Shown here in pieces: positions 36,242 through 48,257 of a stretch of DNA of 64,000 bases (its first letter is position 1; the number at the start of each line of letters is the position of its first letter). The stretch is from Flexivirga caeni (GTDB lineage Bacteria; Actinomycetota; Actinomycetes; Actinomycetales; Dermatophilaceae). Below the pieces are notes generated by a model. That model was not told the origin of the DNA. It searched no databases and saw only the letters and a program-made list of their open reading frames with translations. The DNA lies in NCBI RefSeq assembly GCF_003724155.1, contig NZ_RJJQ01000001.1:124001-188000 (forward strand), in the 5' to 3' direction. The position numbers were made by a program, and so were the translations under genes.

Positions 36242-37780
36242 TCATCGGATGAACAGGGCAGAGTGCTGCGCCAGGTTGAGCAGCGGCGCCGGGGCAACAC
36301 CGAGGATCAGCGTCGCGAGCGCGCCCACGGTCACCGCGATGCCGGTCAGCGCCGACGGCATCAGCACGTGCGTGTCACCGTTCGGCTCGGAGAAGTACAT
36401 CAGCACGATGACCCGGACGTAGACGAAAGCCGTGATGGCGCTCATCAGCATCGCGACGACCACCAGCCAGGTGGCACCGTGCCCGACCGCTCCGGAGAAG
36501 AGCGCGAACTTCGCGGTGAAGCCCGACGTCAGCGGGATGCCGGCGAAGCCGAGCAGCAGGAACGAGAAGACCGCAGCCAGCACCGGGCTGGTCTTGCCCA
36601 GACCCGCCCACTGCGACAGGTGCGTCGCCTCCGAGCCCGCCGAGCGGACCAGCGGGATCATGCCGAACGCAGCAAGCGTGGTGAAGCTATAGGCGACGAG
36701 GTAGAACATCGTGCCGGACAGCCCGGTCTTGTTCAGCGCCACGACACCGACCAGCAGGAAGCCGGCGTGCGAGATGGAGCTGTAGGCCAGCAGCCGCTTC
36801 ATGTCGGTCTGGGTGACGGCGAAGATCGCACCGACCGCCATCGTGAGCACCGCGACGACCGCGAGCACCGGCTGCCAGTTCCAGGCCAGGCCATCCAGCG
36901 CGACGTAGAACATGCGCAGCATGGCGCCGAAGGCGGCGACCTTGACGGTCGTGGACATGAAGCCGGAGACCGGGGTCGGCGCGCCCTGGTAGACGTCCGG
37001 CGTCCAGGTGTGGAACGGCACGGCGCCCACCTTGAACAGCAGCCCGACCGCGATCAGGAAGGCCCCGGGGATCAGGATGTCGTCCTTGCCGGTGACCGTG
37101 CCGATGGAGCTGGCGAGGTCGCCGAACTTGATGATGCCGGTCGCGCCATACACCAGCGCGGAGCCGAAGAGGAAGAACGCGGAGGAGAACGCGCCGAGCA
37201 GGAAGTATTTCAGCGACGCTTCCTGCGACAGCAGCCGCCGGCGGCGGGCCAGCCCGGTGAGGATGTAGAGCGGCAGCGAGAGCACCTCGAGCGCGATGAA
37301 CATCACCAGCAGGTCGCCGGCCGACACGAAGAGCATCATGCCGCCGATCGAGAAGAGCACCAGCGGGAAGACCTCGGTGGTGGTCGCACCCAGCTTGACG
37401 GCGTTGGTCTCCATCGGCGAGCCGGGCACCGACGCGCCCGACTGGGTGAACGCGTCGGGCGCCGACAGGTCGAACCGCTCGGCCATCAGCAGCACCGCGA
37501 GGAACGAGATCACCAGCACGGTGCCCTGCAGCATCAGCGCCGGTCCGTCGATGACGACCGCGGCGCCGGCCGTCACGCCCTTATGGTTGCGCGCGCTCAG
37601 CACCAGCGTCAGGAAGCTCGCGACGATGCCCACCAGGGTGATGGCCAGCTGCGCCCAGTAGCGACGGGACCGAGGCAGGAACGCCTCGACGAGGACACCC
37701 ACCAGCGCCGCGCCGAAGACGACGAGCATCGGCACGACTGCGGCATACGTGATGTGTGCCTGGGTGAAGGCGGAGGTCAC
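36242..37780 (-). CDS. nuoN: NADH-quinone oxidoreductase subunit N
   Basis: A 512-residue antiporter-like membrane subunit of complex I with about 14 helices. Proton-channel features are MLFVSAGDLLVMFIALEVLS, then LKYFLLGAFSSAFFLFGSAL and PFHTWTPDVYQGAPTPVSGF, with lysines and histidine placed as in E. coli NuoN. GTG 37780 overlaps the nuoM stop by four bases. It is the last complex I gene; the polyprenyl synthase follows. Confidence 0.97.
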   Translation of the reverse strand: MTSAFTQAHITYAAVVPMLVVFGAALVGVLVEAFLPRSRRYWAQLAITLVGIVASFLTLVLSARNHKGVTAGAAVVIDGPALMLQGTVLVISFLAVLLMAERFDLSAPDAFTQSGASVPGSPMETNAVKLGATTTEVFPLVLFSIGGMMLFVSAGDLLVMFIALEVLSLPLYILTGLARRRRLLSQEASLKYFLLGAFSSAFFLFGSALVYGATGIIKFGDLASSIGTVTGKDDILIPGAFLIAVGLLFKVGAVPFHTWTPDVYQGAPTPVSGFMSTTVKVAAFGAMLRMFYVALDGLAWNWQPVLAVVAVLTMAVGAIFAVTQTDMKRLLAYSSISHAGFLLVGVVALNKTGLSGTMFYLVAYSFTTLAAFGMIPLVRSAGSEATHLSQWAGLGKTSPVLAAVFSFLLLGFAGIPLTSGFTAKFALFSGAVGHGATWLVVVAMLMSAITAFVYVRVIVLMYFSEPNGDTHVLMPSALTGIAVTVGALATLILGVAPAPLLNLAQHSALFIR

Positions 37781-39444
37781 TTGCTGCTCCCCTCGGTGGT
37801 GACGCCGGCATGCGGTGCCGGGTCGTGGACGTGAACGTGCTGCAGGGTGGCGTCGACGGCCGGCCGCAGCAGGTCGAGCGCCGGCTTCGGGAAGAAGCCG
37901 AGCACCAGCATGAACGCGATCAGCAGACCGGCGACGAGCCGCTCACGCAGGTTCAGGTCCTGTATGGCGGAACCACGCACCCGGGCTTCCGGCGGCACGT
38001 CGTCCTTGGCGATCTCGGGCTCGTCGAACAGCGTCGTGGTGATGCCGGTCCGGGGACGCGTGCCGTCCTCGCCCAGCGCGAGCGTGCCGTCGGGTGCGGC
38101 CACCAGCTCCTGCTTGGGTCCGGTGAAGACGTTCTTGTACATCAGCAGGATGTAGAGCGCCGCCAGCACGACCGCGGTCACCGCGAAGCCGGCCGCAACC
38201 GGGTATCGCTGGAAGGTGCCGATCAGCACGAGGAACTCCGACACGAACGAGTTCAGCCCGGGCAGCGACAGCGCCGACAGCCCTGCGACGAGGAACACGC
38301 CGGCGAGGATCGGAGTGGTCCGCTGCCAGCCGCCGTAGTCGGTGATGTTCTTGCTCTTGCCGCGGGCGATTAGGAAGCCGACGAAGAGGAACAGCGCAGC
38401 CGTGGTGATGCCGTGGTTGATCATGTACAGCTGCGAGCCGATGACCGAGGTCTGCGTGAGGGCGAAGATGCCCAGCACGATCAGCCCGAAGTGGCTCACC
38501 GAGGTGTAGGCGATCAGCCGCATCATGTCGTTCTGGCCGACGGCCGCGATCGCGGCGTAGACGATCGAGATGATCGCCAGGATGATCACGACCGGGGTCG
38601 CCCACCGGCTGGCCTCGGGAAAGAGCTGCAGGCAGAAGCGGATCATCCCGAAGGTGCCGACCTTGTCGAGCACACCCACCAGCAGCACGGCCACTGCGGG
38701 CTTGGACTCCGAGGCGGCGTCCGGCAGCCAGGTATGCACCGGCCACATCGGCGCCTTGATCGCGAACGCGATGAAGAAGCCGACGAACAGCAGCCGCTCG
38801 GTCGTGGTCGACATGTGCAGACCGGTCAGCGTGGTGACCAGGAAGCCGTGGTCGCCGCCGGGACCCTGCTGGTAGAGCGCGATGACCGCGACCAGCATGA
38901 TCAGGCCGCCGAACAGCGAGAACAGCAGGAACTTCACCGCGGCATACTGCCGGCGCGGGCCGCCATACAGCCCGATCAGGAAGTAGACCGGGATCAGCAT
39001 CGCCTCGAAGAAGACGTAGAAGAGGAACACATCGGTCGCCGCGAAGACGCCGATCATGAACGTCTCCAGCACCAGCAGCAGCGCGAAGTAGGTCTGCTCG
39101 CGACGGCCGCCCTCGGGAACGTCGTTCCATGCGGCGAGCAGCGAGATCGGCACCAGCACGAGGCTCATCAGGATGAGCGTCAGCGCCATACCGTCGACGC
39201 CCAGCGCATAGGACACCCCGAACTGCGGGATCCACGAGTGCGTCTCGGTCAGCTGGAACTGGCCGTGACCGCCGCCGGTCTTGAACTGGGTGGCCGCGAC
39301 GATGCCGACCACCAGGGTGATGAGCGAGAAGACGAGCGCGACCACGCGGGAGCCTCGTGCCGAGGCCTTGGGCAACGCCCACACGACGCCCGCACCCACG
39401 AGGGGTATGACGCCGATCGTCGTCAGCCAGGGAAAGTTCGACAT
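37777..39444 (-). CDS. nuoM: NADH-quinone oxidoreductase subunit M
   Basis: A 555-residue Mrp-antiporter-type subunit. Key stretches are FYVFFEAMLIPVYFLIGLYG (conserved Glu), AIKAPMWPVHTWLPDAASES (Lys-x6-Thr-Trp-Leu-Pro-Asp-Ala), and YTSVSHFGLIVLGIFALTQ. Its ATG 39444 shares one base with the nuoL stop (TGATG). The longer open frame seen upstream is antisense or out of frame to nuoL and is not coding. An extended loop between the last helices (LFDEPEIAKDDVPPEARVRG) is typical of actinobacterial NuoM. Confidence 0.97.
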   Translation of the reverse strand: MSNFPWLTTIGVIPLVGAGVVWALPKASARGSRVVALVFSLITLVVGIVAATQFKTGGGHGQFQLTETHSWIPQFGVSYALGVDGMALTLILMSLVLVPISLLAAWNDVPEGGRREQTYFALLLVLETFMIGVFAATDVFLFYVFFEAMLIPVYFLIGLYGGPRRQYAAVKFLLFSLFGGLIMLVAVIALYQQGPGGDHGFLVTTLTGLHMSTTTERLLFVGFFIAFAIKAPMWPVHTWLPDAASESKPAVAVLLVGVLDKVGTFGMIRFCLQLFPEASRWATPVVIILAIISIVYAAIAAVGQNDMMRLIAYTSVSHFGLIVLGIFALTQTSVIGSQLYMINHGITTAALFLFVGFLIARGKSKNITDYGGWQRTTPILAGVFLVAGLSALSLPGLNSFVSEFLVLIGTFQRYPVAAGFAVTAVVLAALYILLMYKNVFTGPKQELVAAPDGTLALGEDGTRPRTGITTTLFDEPEIAKDDVPPEARVRGSAIQDLNLRERLVAGLLIAFMLVLGFFPKPALDLLRPAVDATLQHVHVHDPAPHAGVTTEGSSK

Positions 39445-41345
39445 CACTGCACCACCCACCAGGCGCCGAGGATTACGACGACACCGAGCAGCATCGTCAG
39501 GGAGTAAGTACGCACGTATCCGTTCTGCATCTTCTTCAGTCGGGCGGAGCTGCCGCCGATGCCGGCTGCCGAGCCGTTGCCGACACCGTCGACGACCTTG
39601 TTGTCGAAGAACACGAGCGACCGGGTCAGGTGCAGACCGGGGCGGCGCACGAAGCTCTCGTTGAAGTCGTCCTGGCCGAGGTCGCGCCGCGCGGCCTGAG
39701 TGAGCGGCGAGCCGACGGGCGGCGTGATCGGCACCGGGTCGCGCCAGTACATCTTCCAGGCGAGCGCGATGCCGATGACCATCAGCACGAAGGTGCTGCC
39801 CATGAGCGGTGCCCCTCCGAGGACGTGCTGGCTGTCCTCGTGCTTGCCGACGACCGGCTCCAGCCAGTCGGTGATGATGCCGGTCGGGCCGAGGATCAAG
39901 CCGAGGAAGGCCGAGCCGATCGCCAGCACCATCATCGGGATGGTCATCGTCAGCGGCGACTCGTGGGGGTGCACATCTTCGGTCCAGCGGCGCTTGCCCA
40001 TGAAGGTCATGAAGAACAGCCGGGACATGTAGAACGCGGTGATGCCCGCGGCGAGCAGGGCGGTGAGCCCGAAGACCCACGGCTTCCAGCCGGTGCCCTC
40101 GAAGGCGGCCTCGATGATCTTGTCCTTCGACCAGAAGCCGGAGAACCCCGGGAAGCCGATGATCGCCAGGAAGCCGAGCCCGAAGGTCACCCAGGTGATC
40201 TTCATGACCAGCCACAACCCGCCGAACCGGCGCATGTTGACCTGGTCGTTCATGCCGTGCATGACCGACCCGGCGCCGAGGAACATGCCGGCCTTGAAGA
40301 AGCCGTGCGTCACCAGGTGGAAGATCGCGAAGGCGTAGCCCACCGGGCCGAGCCCGGCGGCCAGCACCATGTAGCCGATCTGCGACATGGTGGATGCGGC
40401 GAGCGCCTTCTTCAGGTCGTCCTTGGCGCAGCCGATGATCGCCCCGCCGGCCAGCGTGATCGCGCCGACGATGCAGACGGCGAGCCGGGCGTTCTCGGAG
40501 GCGGTGAAGATGACGTGACTGCGCACGATCAGGTAGACACCGGCGGTCACCATGGTGGCCGCGTGGATCAGCGCCGAGACCGGTGTCGGGCCGGCCATGG
40601 CGTCGCCCAGCCACGACTGCAGCGGGAACTGCGCCGACTTACCACAGGCGGCGACCAGCAGGCACAGGCCGACCGCGAGCAGGGTGCCCTTGCCGGTGCC
40701 GGCGACAGCTGCGTTCACGCCGGAGAAGCTGACCGTGTGCCACGCCCAGAACATGATGAACATCGCCAGCAGCATGCCCATGTCACCGATGCGGTTGAGG
40801 AAGAACGCCTTGTTGGCCGCGGTGGCGTACTCGGGGTTCCAGTTCCAGAAGCCGATCAGCAGGTATGACGCGAGGCCCACGCCCTCCCAGCCGACGAACA
40901 GCAACACATAGGAGTCGGCCAGCACCAGCAACAGCATGCTGGCGACGAAGAGGTTGAGGTAGGCGAAGAACCGGCGCTTGTCCGGGTCGTGCTGCATGTA
41001 GCCCAGCGAGTAGACCAGGATCAGCGACCCGACGAAGGTGATCAGCATCACGAACGTCAGCGAGAGCTGGTCCATCAGCATCCCGGCGGACAAGTTGAGC
41101 TGCCCGGCAGGGATCCAGGAGTAGAGGTGCAGGTGCATCGCCCGGTCGTCGGCGGGCTTGCCGCGCAGCTGCAGCAGGATCAGCAGCCCGATGACGAACG
41201 ATGCCCAGGAGAGCAGCACCGCGACATACGGGCCGGCCTTGTCCAGCTTCTTCCCGCCGAGCAGCAGCAGGGCTGCACCCAGTGCGGGCAGGCCGATCAT
41301 CAGCCAGCCGATCGATGCCACACCAGTGGCGTCATGGATCGTCAC
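39444..41345 (-). CDS. nuoL: NADH-quinone oxidoreductase subunit L
   Basis: A 633-residue distal proton-pumping subunit with about 16 helices and the amphipathic lateral helix in the C-terminal part. Family motifs are [58 protein letters not shown] and [23 protein letters not shown] 41345 lies 14 bp after the nuoK stop, one of the few small gaps in the operon. Confidence 0.97.
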   Translation of the reverse strand: MTIHDATGVASIGWLMIGLPALGAALLLLGGKKLDKAGPYVAVLLSWASFVIGLLILLQLRGKPADDRAMHLHLYSWIPAGQLNLSAGMLMDQLSLTFVMLITFVGSLILVYSLGYMQHDPDKRRFFAYLNLFVASMLLLVLADSYVLLFVGWEGVGLASYLLIGFWNWNPEYATAANKAFFLNRIGDMGMLLAMFIMFWAWHTVSFSGVNAAVAGTGKGTLLAVGLCLLVAACGKSAQFPLQSWLGDAMAGPTPVSALIHAATMVTAGVYLIVRSHVIFTASENARLAVCIVGAITLAGGAIIGCAKDDLKKALAASTMSQIGYMVLAAGLGPVGYAFAIFHLVTHGFFKAGMFLGAGSVMHGMNDQVNMRRFGGLWLVMKITWVTFGLGFLAIIGFPGFSGFWSKDKIIEAAFEGTGWKPWVFGLTALLAAGITAFYMSRLFFMTFMGKRRWTEDVHPHESPLTMTIPMMVLAIGSAFLGLILGPTGIITDWLEPVVGKHEDSQHVLGGAPLMGSTFVLMVIGIALAWKMYWRDPVPITPPVGSPLTQAARRDLGQDDFNESFVRRPGLHLTRSLVFFDNKVVDGVGNGSAAGIGGSSARLKKMQNGYVRTYSLTMLLGVVVILGAWWVVQ

Positions 41346-41359
41346 GAATACTCCCTAAC

Positions 41360-41659
41360 TCACAGCTTCAGCAGGTTGGCGTCGTCGACCGACACGGACC
41401 TGCGGGCGCGGAAGATGGCCATGATGATCGCGAGGCCCACCACGACCTCGGCGGCGGCGACCACCATCACGAACAGCGCGATGACCTGCCCGTCGAGCGT
41501 CCCCCACATGCGGGCGAACGTCACGAAGGCCAGGTTGGCGGAGTTGAGCATCAACTCGATGCCCATGAAGACGATGATCGCGTTGCGGCGCAGCAGCACC
41601 ACAGCGCTGCCGATCGCGAAGAGGATCACCGACAGGTAGACGTATGACGTGAGCGTCAC
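41360..41659 (-). CDS. nuoK: NADH-quinone oxidoreductase subunit K
   Basis: A 99-residue, three-helix membrane subunit. The conserved glutamate of helix 2 is in [20 protein letters not shown], and a second acidic residue is in [17 protein letters not shown]; both line the proton path near the E-channel. GTG 41659 overlaps the nuoJ stop (GTGA). Confidence 0.97.
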   Translation of the reverse strand: MTLTSYVYLSVILFAIGSAVVLLRRNAIIVFMGIELMLNSANLAFVTFARMWGTLDGQVIALFVMVVAAAEVVVGLAIIMAIFRARRSVSVDDANLLKL

Positions 41660-42459
41660 GACAGATCACCTCGCTGGTCGCCGATTTCCTTGCTGGTCAT
41701 GTCTCCGGCCTCACCCTCGATCTCGATCGCGGCCGCGATGTTCGGGCCGGGAGGTGCGACCTGGCCGCGCGCCCGGAGCACCCGTGACACGGACGCCTCG
41801 GCGATGCTGCCGTCGGGCAGCAGCGCGGGCAGGTCCGCTGCGTTGCTGCGGGCGTAGACACCCGGCACCGGCAGACCGGCAACGTATTCGTTGCCACGCA
41901 CCCGGGCCATCGACCACTCCGCCTGCGACGCCTTCGGGCGCAACCGCTCGCGGTGGGCCAGCAGCATCGCGCCCAGCGCGGCGGTGATCAGCAGTGCCGA
42001 GGTGACTTCGAACGCCCACACGTACGGGCCGAAGATCAGGTTGGCCAGGCCGCTGACGTTGCCGGTGGTCCTGTTGATCGAGTCGAGCCCCTTGGCGGCG
42101 CCGAAGCTGATCTTCGCGACGCTGACCAGCAGGCTGAGCATGACCGCGAGTGCAAGCAGCAGACCCGCGACGCGCTGGCCGCGGATGGTCTCCACCAGCG
42201 AGTCGGACGAGTCGACGCCGACCAGCATGATCACGAAGAGGAAGAGCATCATGACCGCGCCGGAGTAGACGAAGATCTGGATGATGCCCAGGAACTCGGC
42301 CTGCTCGGCGATGTAGAAAATGCCGAGGATGATCATCGTCATCGCCATACCCATGGCGGCGTGGACCGCCTTGCGGGCGAACAGCAGAGCCAGCGCACCG
42401 GCGACTGCGAGCGGGGCCCCGAAGAAGAACAGGGTTGCCTCCGCGCCTCCGAGCCTCAT
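41656..42459 (-). CDS. nuoJ: NADH-quinone oxidoreductase subunit J
   Basis: A 267-residue subunit, longer than E. coli NuoJ because of a hydrophilic tail of about 85 residues (from [19 protein letters not shown]), as in other actinobacteria. Five helices occupy the first 180 residues, including [20 protein letters not shown] and [20 protein letters not shown], where the pi-bulge helix of complex I lies. The start overlaps nuoI (ATGA). Confidence 0.96.
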   Translation of the reverse strand: MRLGGAEATLFFFGAPLAVAGALALLFARKAVHAAMGMAMTMIILGIFYIAEQAEFLGIIQIFVYSGAVMMLFLFVIMLVGVDSSDSLVETIRGQRVAGLLLALAVMLSLLVSVAKISFGAAKGLDSINRTTGNVSGLANLIFGPYVWAFEVTSALLITAALGAMLLAHRERLRPKASQAEWSMARVRGNEYVAGLPVPGVYARSNAADLPALLPDGSIAEASVSRVLRARGQVAPPGPNIAAAIEIEGEAGDMTSKEIGDQRGDLS

Positions 42460-43070
42460 GCCGACTGTCCTTCCTGATCAGCGCTGGCATGGTGCTCGCG
42501 CACCCACTCCTCCTGCGCCGGGGTCGCGCCGGTGACCGCGCCCTTGTAGTAGTCCTTCTCGTCCATGCCCGCAACCATCGGGTGCGGCGCGGGCGCCATG
42601 CCGGACTGCAGCGGAGCCAGCAACTGGTCCTTGGTGAAGATCAGGTCGGCCCGGTTGTCGTCGGCGAGCTCGTATTCGTTGGTCATCGTCAGGGCCCGGG
42701 TCGGGCACGCCTCGATGCACAGCCCGCAGAAGATGCAGCGCAGGTAGTTGATCTGGTAGACGCGGCCGTAGCGCTCGCCGGGCGAGAACCGCTGACCGTC
42801 GGCGTCGTTGTTGTCCGCACCTTCGACGAGGATCGCGTCGGCCGGGCAGGCCCACGCGCACAGCTCGCAGCCGACACACTTCTCCAGCCCGTCCGGATGC
42901 CGGTTGAGCTGGTGGCGACCGTGGAAGCGCAACTGCGTCGGGCGCTTCTCCTCTGGGTATTCCTCGGTCGTCACCGTGCGGAACATCGTCGCGAAGGTGA
43001 CGCCGAAACCGGCCACCGGCGCAAAGAGTTCCTCCAGGAAGCCTTGCTGCTTGTCGTTCTTGTCAGCCAC
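42456..43070 (-). CDS. nuoI: NADH-quinone oxidoreductase subunit I (two 4Fe-4S ferredoxin)
   Basis: A 204-residue ferredoxin-like subunit carrying clusters N6a and N6b: [12 protein letters not shown] and [12 protein letters not shown]. It relays electrons from the peripheral arm to NuoB. A lengthened C-terminal tail after about residue 155 is typical of the phylum. GTG 43070 overlaps nuoH by 8 bp. A longer open frame upstream belongs to nuoH antiframe. Confidence 0.97.
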   Translation of the reverse strand: MADKNDKQQGFLEELFAPVAGFGVTFATMFRTVTTEEYPEEKRPTQLRFHGRHQLNRHPDGLEKCVGCELCAWACPADAILVEGADNNDADGQRFSPGERYGRVYQINYLRCIFCGLCIEACPTRALTMTNEYELADDNRADLIFTKDQLLAPLQSGMAPAPHPMVAGMDEKDYYKGAVTGATPAQEEWVREHHASADQEGQSA

Positions 43071-44442
43071 GACTCTCCTCCTGCTCGGAATCGGTCTCGC
43101 TGGTCTGGTATGCCGCCGGCGCTGCGAGCGCGGGCGCAGGCTCACGCAGGGTCTGGCCGGGCAGCGGCGGCACCGGGTAACCGCCCGCGAACGGATCGAT
43201 CTCGGTCGGCGTCTCGGGTGCCGCCTTCTCCGCGGCAGACGCCTTGTAGTCGTAGATCCAGGCCGCGGCCAGCACCAGCAGCACGATGATCACGATGACG
43301 ATCAGGGTGGCCAGGTGCATCCGGCCGCCGAAGACCTGCCGGTGCCCCAGGAAGCCCTCGTTCGAGGCACGCAGGAAGGCCACCGCGACGACCCACACCA
43401 GGGTGGACGGGATGAGGATCTTCCAGCCCAGCCGCATGAACTGGTCGTAGCGGACACGCGGCAGCGAACCACGCAGCCACACGAAGAAGAACATGAACAG
43501 CCACAGCTTGATCACGAACCACAGGACGCCCCACCATCCGTGGTTGAACAGGCCGCCGTCGATGGCGGCGATGCCCGGAGGTGCCTGCCAGCCGCCCAGG
43601 AACAAGGTGGTGGCCAGCGCGGAGACGGTGAACATGTTGACGTACTCGCCGAGGAAGAACATCGCGAACTTCAGCGAGGAGTATTCGGTGTGGAAGCCAC
43701 CGGTCAGCTCGCCCTCACCCTCGGCGAGGTCGAACGGCAACCGGTTGGTTTCCCCGACCATGGTGATGATGTAGACCCCGAAGGAGAAGAAGGCGGGGAT
43801 GCAGTACCACAGGCTCTTCTGCGCCAGCACGATCTGACTGGTCGACATCGAACCGGCATACAGGAACACCGCGACGAGGGCGAGACCCATGGCGATCTCG
43901 TAGGAGATGACCTGCGCGCTGGAGCGCAGGCCGCCCAGCAGCGGGTAGGTCGAACCCGACGACCAGCCGGCCAGCACGATGCCGTAGACACCGACACCCG
44001 CGACGGCGAGCACCAGCAGCACCGCGACCGGCGCGTCGGTCAGCTGCAGCGGCGTGTAGTGGCCGAACATCCACACATTGCCGGACAGCGGGATGATCGC
44101 GAACGACACGAACGCCATCGCACCCGCGATGATCGGCGCCAGAACGAACATCAGCTTGTCCGCCTTGCGCGGCATGATGTCTTCCTTCAGCGCCAGCTTG
44201 ACGCCGTCGGCGAGGGTCTGCAGCAAGCCGAACGGGCCGGTGCGGTTGGGGCCGGGACGCTCCTGCATCCGGCCGATCACCCGTCGCTCGAACCAGATCA
44301 CGATCAGCGTGTTGACGAGCAGGAAGACGAACAGGAACAGGGCCTTGATCAGCGACAGCCACCAGGGGGTGTCGCTGAAGTTGGCGGCCGGGTTGTCGGT
44401 GCTGGTGGCCAGCGCCGGCCCGGCGAGCGCGAGAAGGTTCAC
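43063..44442 (-). CDS. nuoH: NADH-quinone oxidoreductase subunit H
   Basis: A 459-residue membrane subunit lining the quinone chamber. It contains [20 protein letters not shown], the invariant quinone-site segment, and [20 protein letters not shown] with its E-channel glutamates. The tail of about 80 residues after the last helix is rich in alanine, proline and glutamate. GTG 44442 overlaps the nuoG stop (GTGA) and gives the start [15 protein letters not shown]; upstream frame is shadow. Confidence 0.97.
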   Translation of the reverse strand: MNLLALAGPALATSTDNPAANFSDTPWWLSLIKALFLFVFLLVNTLIVIWFERRVIGRMQERPGPNRTGPFGLLQTLADGVKLALKEDIMPRKADKLMFVLAPIIAGAMAFVSFAIIPLSGNVWMFGHYTPLQLTDAPVAVLLVLAVAGVGVYGIVLAGWSSGSTYPLLGGLRSSAQVISYEIAMGLALVAVFLYAGSMSTSQIVLAQKSLWYCIPAFFSFGVYIITMVGETNRLPFDLAEGEGELTGGFHTEYSSLKFAMFFLGEYVNMFTVSALATTLFLGGWQAPPGIAAIDGGLFNHGWWGVLWFVIKLWLFMFFFVWLRGSLPRVRYDQFMRLGWKILIPSTLVWVVAVAFLRASNEGFLGHRQVFGGRMHLATLIVIVIIVLLVLAAAWIYDYKASAAEKAAPETPTEIDPFAGGYPVPPLPGQTLREPAPALAAPAAYQTSETDSEQEESRG

Positions 44443-46937
44443 TGCGCGGTCCCCTCGGTCTCGGACGGTGCGGCGCCGGTCGGCGTCGCAGGTGCCGTGG
44501 CGAGCGTGACGATCGCTCCCCCGTCGGCGCCCAGCGTGCTGCGGACGGCGCTGCCGGTCGAATTGGTCGGCAGCCACACGACGTGGTCGGGCATCCGGGT
44601 GATGACCACCGGCAGCGTGATCGCGCCGTTCTTGGTGGACACCTCCAGCCGGTCGCCTTCGGCGACGCCGACCCCCGCTGCCGTGTCGGCGGAGAGCCGG
44701 GCGACGGATGGTTGTGCGGTGCCGGCCAGGTAGGGCTCGCCGTCCTGCAGCACACCCTTGTCGAGCAGGTGTGCCCAGGTCGCCAGCACGGCCTCGCCGA
44801 TGAGCGGCCGGGGCACGCCACGCGACCGCACCCGGGGACGGGCCGGACGCGTGCCGGTCCATGCTCCGAGTTCGGCCAGCTCGTCGCGGATCTGCTGCAC
44901 GGTGCGGGTGCCGAGGAATTCGCCCAGTTCGGCAGCCAGCAGGTCCAGCGCCCGGAAGTCGGGGATGTCGGTGCTGTCGATCGCCTTCTCGAAGGGCCGC
45001 ACGCGGCCCTCCCAGTTGACGTAGGAACCGGCCTTCTCCTGCTGCGCGGCAACCGGCAGGATGACGTCGGCGTATGGCGCAACCGGACTCTCGCGCAGCT
45101 CCAGCGAGACCACGAAGGCCTTCTCCAAGCCGGCCTCGGCCGTCTCCTGGGCGGACAGGTCGCGTGGGTCGAGACCACCGACGACCAGGCCGGCAAGCTC
45201 GCCCGTCGCGGCCGCCGCGAGGATCGCGTCGGTGTCACGGCCCGGCTCTGCGGGCAGCGCGCTCTCGCCCCAGACGCCACCGACCTCGTCGCGTGCCGTA
45301 GCGTCGCAGACCGGCCGGCCACCGGGCAGCAGCGTGCCGATGGCACCGGCTTCGAGCGCACCGCGCTCGCCCGCCCGCCGCGGCACCCAGGCCACGCGCG
45401 CGTCCTTGGCCTGCGCGAGTGCGAGCACCGCGGAGAGCGCGCCGGGGACGGTCGCCATACGTTCGCCGACCAGGATGATCGTGTCGGAGCCCAGCTGCCC
45501 GGCAACCTGCTCCAGGTCGCCGCCGGCGTTGCCGATGGCGTCGAGCACCTCGGCCTCGGTGCCGGGGGCTGCGGCGATCAGCGTGCCGCCCATCTTGTCC
45601 AGGCCGCGGGTCACGAAGGGCGCGACCGAGAAGACCTTCGTGCCGTGCTTGCGGTAGCCCTTGCGCAGCCGCAGGAAGATGCTCGGCGACTCCTCCTCGG
45701 GTTCCAGACCGACCAACAGCACGGTGGGTGCGTGCTCCAGCTCGGTGAAGGTGACCGCGCGCTCGTCGTCGGGCCCGGTCGTCACGACCGCGCTCGCCAG
45801 GAAGTCGGCCTCCTCTGCCGACAGCGGCCGGGAGCGGAAGTCGATGTCGTTGGTGCCGAGCACCAGGCGCGCGAATTTGCTGTAGGCGTAGGCGTCCTCG
45901 GTACTGATCCGGCCGCCGGTCAGCACGCCGACACCACCGGCCGCCTTCGCCGCAGTCAGCCCCTTGGCAGCGACGGCGAGGGCCTCCGGCCAGGCAGCGA
46001 CCTGCAGGTCACCGTTGGCGTCGCGGACCAGCGGCGTCTGCAGCCGGTCGATGGTGGCGTACTTGAACGCCCACCGGCCCTTGTCGCAGTTCCACTCCTC
46101 GTTGACCGCCGGGTCCTCCAGCGCCATCCGCCGCAGCACGACGCCGCGGCGGTGGTCGGTGCGGATCGCGCAACCGCTCGCGCAGTGCTCACACACCGAC
46201 GGGGTCGACACCAGGTCGAACGGCCGGGACCGGAAGCGGTATGCCGCACCCGTCAGCGCGCCGACCGGGCAGATCTGCACGGTGTTGCCGGAGAAGTAGG
46301 ACTGGAACGGCTTCTCCTCGTAGATGCCGACCTGCTGCAACGCACCACGCTCGATCAGCGCGATGAACGGGTCGCCGGCGATCTGGTCGGAGAAGCGGGT
46401 GCACCGGGCGCACAGGATGCACCGGTCACGGTCGAGCAGCACCTGGCTGGAGATGTTGATCGGCTTGGGGTAGGTGCGCTTGACGTCCTCGAAGCGGCTC
46501 CGGGTGCGGCCGTTCGACATCGCCTGGTTCTGCAGCGGGCACTCGCCGCCCTTGTCACAGACCGGGCAGTCCAGCGGGTGGTTGATCAGCAGGAACTCCA
46601 TCTGACCGTGCTGCGCCTTGTCGGCGACCGCGGAGGTCAGCTGGGTCTCGACCTTCATGCCCTCGGCGACGGCCAGGGTGCAGGAGGCCTGCGGCTTCGG
46701 CATACCGCGGCCGTTGCCCGCGTCGGGCACCTCGACCAGGCACTGGCGGCAGGCGCCGACCGGGTCGAGCAGCGGGTGGTCGCAGAAGCGCGGGATCTGG
46801 ATGCCGACCTGCTCGGCGGCGCGGATCACCAGGGTGCCCTTGGGCACGGTGACGGGCACGCCGTCGATCGTCAGCGAGACCGAGTCCTCCGGCGGCGGGG
46901 CGGCGGCGCTGGATGCGGGTGAGGTGACGGTCGTCAT
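44439..46937 (-). CDS. nuoG: NADH-quinone oxidoreductase subunit G
   Basis: An 832-residue iron-sulfur subunit. The 2Fe-2S domain has [20 protein letters not shown], the N5 and 4Fe-4S region has [15 protein letters not shown] and [12 protein letters not shown], and [10 protein letters not shown] introduces the molybdopterin-oxidoreductase-like domain. That domain has lost its catalytic role in complex I. ATG 46937 overlaps the nuoF stop (ATGA) and gives the start [12 protein letters not shown]; the extra 23 codons upstream belong to nuoF in another frame. Confidence 0.97.
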   Translation of the reverse strand: MTTVTSPASSAAAPPPEDSVSLTIDGVPVTVPKGTLVIRAAEQVGIQIPRFCDHPLLDPVGACRQCLVEVPDAGNGRGMPKPQASCTLAVAEGMKVETQLTSAVADKAQHGQMEFLLINHPLDCPVCDKGGECPLQNQAMSNGRTRSRFEDVKRTYPKPINISSQVLLDRDRCILCARCTRFSDQIAGDPFIALIERGALQQVGIYEEKPFQSYFSGNTVQICPVGALTGAAYRFRSRPFDLVSTPSVCEHCASGCAIRTDHRRGVVLRRMALEDPAVNEEWNCDKGRWAFKYATIDRLQTPLVRDANGDLQVAAWPEALAVAAKGLTAAKAAGGVGVLTGGRISTEDAYAYSKFARLVLGTNDIDFRSRPLSAEEADFLASAVVTTGPDDERAVTFTELEHAPTVLLVGLEPEEESPSIFLRLRKGYRKHGTKVFSVAPFVTRGLDKMGGTLIAAAPGTEAEVLDAIGNAGGDLEQVAGQLGSDTIILVGERMATVPGALSAVLALAQAKDARVAWVPRRAGERGALEAGAIGTLLPGGRPVCDATARDEVGGVWGESALPAEPGRDTDAILAAAATGELAGLVVGGLDPRDLSAQETAEAGLEKAFVVSLELRESPVAPYADVILPVAAQQEKAGSYVNWEGRVRPFEKAIDSTDIPDFRALDLLAAELGEFLGTRTVQQIRDELAELGAWTGTRPARPRVRSRGVPRPLIGEAVLATWAHLLDKGVLQDGEPYLAGTAQPSVARLSADTAAGVGVAEGDRLEVSTKNGAITLPVVITRMPDHVVWLPTNSTGSAVRSTLGADGGAIVTLATAPATPTGAAPSETEGTAQ

Positions 46938-48256
46938 ACGGACGCAGCCTCCTTCTGGGTGACCGGGAAGAGTGCGGAGTTCGCCGGCGGGAACGCCTCC
47001 CACCACGGGGTGTGGGTGCCGAGTTCGAACTCCTCGCGGAAGTGCTCGATGCCGGAGGTGACCGGCGCGGTCGCGGCGTCACCGAGAGCGCAGAACGAGC
47101 GGCCGAAGATGTTGTCGCAGACGTCGAGCAGGGTGTCGATGTCCTCGGCGGTGCCCTTGCCATGCTCGAGCCGGGTCATGATCTGCTTCATCCAGTAGGT
47201 GCCCTCACGGCACGGCGTGCACTTGCCGCACGACTCGTGCGCGTAGAAGTCGATCCACCGGGCGACCGCATGCACCACCGATGTCGTCTCGTCGAACATC
47301 TGCAGCGCACGCGTGCCGAGCATCGAACCGGCAGCGGCGACGGAGTCGAAGTCGAGCGGGACATCCAGGTGCTCGGACGTGAAGATCGGCGTCGACGAGC
47401 CGCCCGGGGTCCAGAACTTCAGCTCGTGACCGTCGCGTATGCCGCCGGCCATGTCCAGCAGCTCACGCAGTGTGATGCCGAGCGGTGCTTCGTACTGGCC
47501 CGGCCGGGTGACGTGACCGGAGAGGCTGAAGATGCCGTAGCCCTTCGACTTCTCGGTGCCCATGCTGGAGAACCAGTCGGCGCCCTGGGCGATGATGCTG
47601 GGAACCGACGCGATCGACTCGACGTTGTTGACAACAGTGGGGCGCGCGTAGAGGCCCTCGACCGCCGGGAACGGCGGCTTCAGCCGGGGCTGCCCGCGGC
47701 GTCCTTCCAGCGAGTCGAGCAGCGCGGTCTCTTCGCCGCACTCGTAGGCGCCGGCGCCGGCGTGCACCGTGATGTCCAGGTCGAAGCCGGTGCCCTGGAT
47801 GTCCTTGCCGAGCAGGCCCGCGTCATACGCCTCCTGGACGGCGTTCATCAGCCGGCGGTAGACGTGCACCACCTCGCCGCGCAGGTAGATGAAGGCGTGG
47901 TGGCAGCCGATGGCGTATGACGTGATCGCCACGCCCTCCACGAGGGTGTGCGGCGCCGCCATCATCAGCGGGATGTCCTTGCAGGTGCCCGGCTCGGACT
48001 CGTCGGCGTTGACCACGAGGTAGCGCGGTCCGCCGTCCGGCTTGGGCAGGAAGGACCACTTCATGCCGGTCGGGAAGCCCGCGCCGCCACGACCGCGCAG
48101 ACCGGAGTTCTTGACCTCCTCGATGAGCGCCGCGGGGTCACTGCCGAGCGCCTTCGCGAGCGCCTGGTAGCCACCGCCACGGCGGTAGGTCTCCAGCGTC
48201 CAGCTACGCGGGTCGTCCCACTGCTTGGTGAGCACCGGGGTCAGGGTCGTCGACAT
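46934..48256 (-). CDS. nuoF: NADH-quinone oxidoreductase subunit F
   Basis: A 440-residue FMN- and NADH-binding subunit. [15 protein letters not shown] is the FMN loop, [12 protein letters not shown] binds [24 protein letters not shown] follows, and [12 protein letters not shown] with a distal Cys holds cluster N3. ATG 48256 follows the nuoE stop after a single base (TGAGATG). Confidence 0.98.
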   Translation of the reverse strand: MSTTLTPVLTKQWDDPRSWTLETYRRGGGYQALAKALGSDPAALIEEVKNSGLRGRGGAGFPTGMKWSFLPKPDGGPRYLVVNADESEPGTCKDIPLMMAAPHTLVEGVAITSYAIGCHHAFIYLRGEVVHVYRRLMNAVQEAYDAGLLGKDIQGTGFDLDITVHAGAGAYECGEETALLDSLEGRRGQPRLKPPFPAVEGLYARPTVVNNVESIASVPSIIAQGADWFSSMGTEKSKGYGIFSLSGHVTRPGQYEAPLGITLRELLDMAGGIRDGHELKFWTPGGSSTPIFTSEHLDVPLDFDSVAAAGSMLGTRALQMFDETTSVVHAVARWIDFYAHESCGKCTPCREGTYWMKQIMTRLEHGKGTAEDIDTLLDVCDNIFGRSFCALGDAATAPVTSGIEHFREEFELGTHTPWWEAFPPANSALFPVTQKEAASV

Positions 48257-48257
48257 C

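Noticed and set aside
35906-37834. Plus-strand open frame of 642 codons over nuoN and the polyprenyl synthase
   Set aside because: Crosses two real genes on the other strand and encodes a low-complexity charged string.
44583-46922. Long plus-strand open frame of 779 codons over nuoG
   Set aside because: It is antisense to a gene with clear iron-sulfur motifs; long antisense frames are expected at this GC content and codon structure, and the translation has no recognisable domain.
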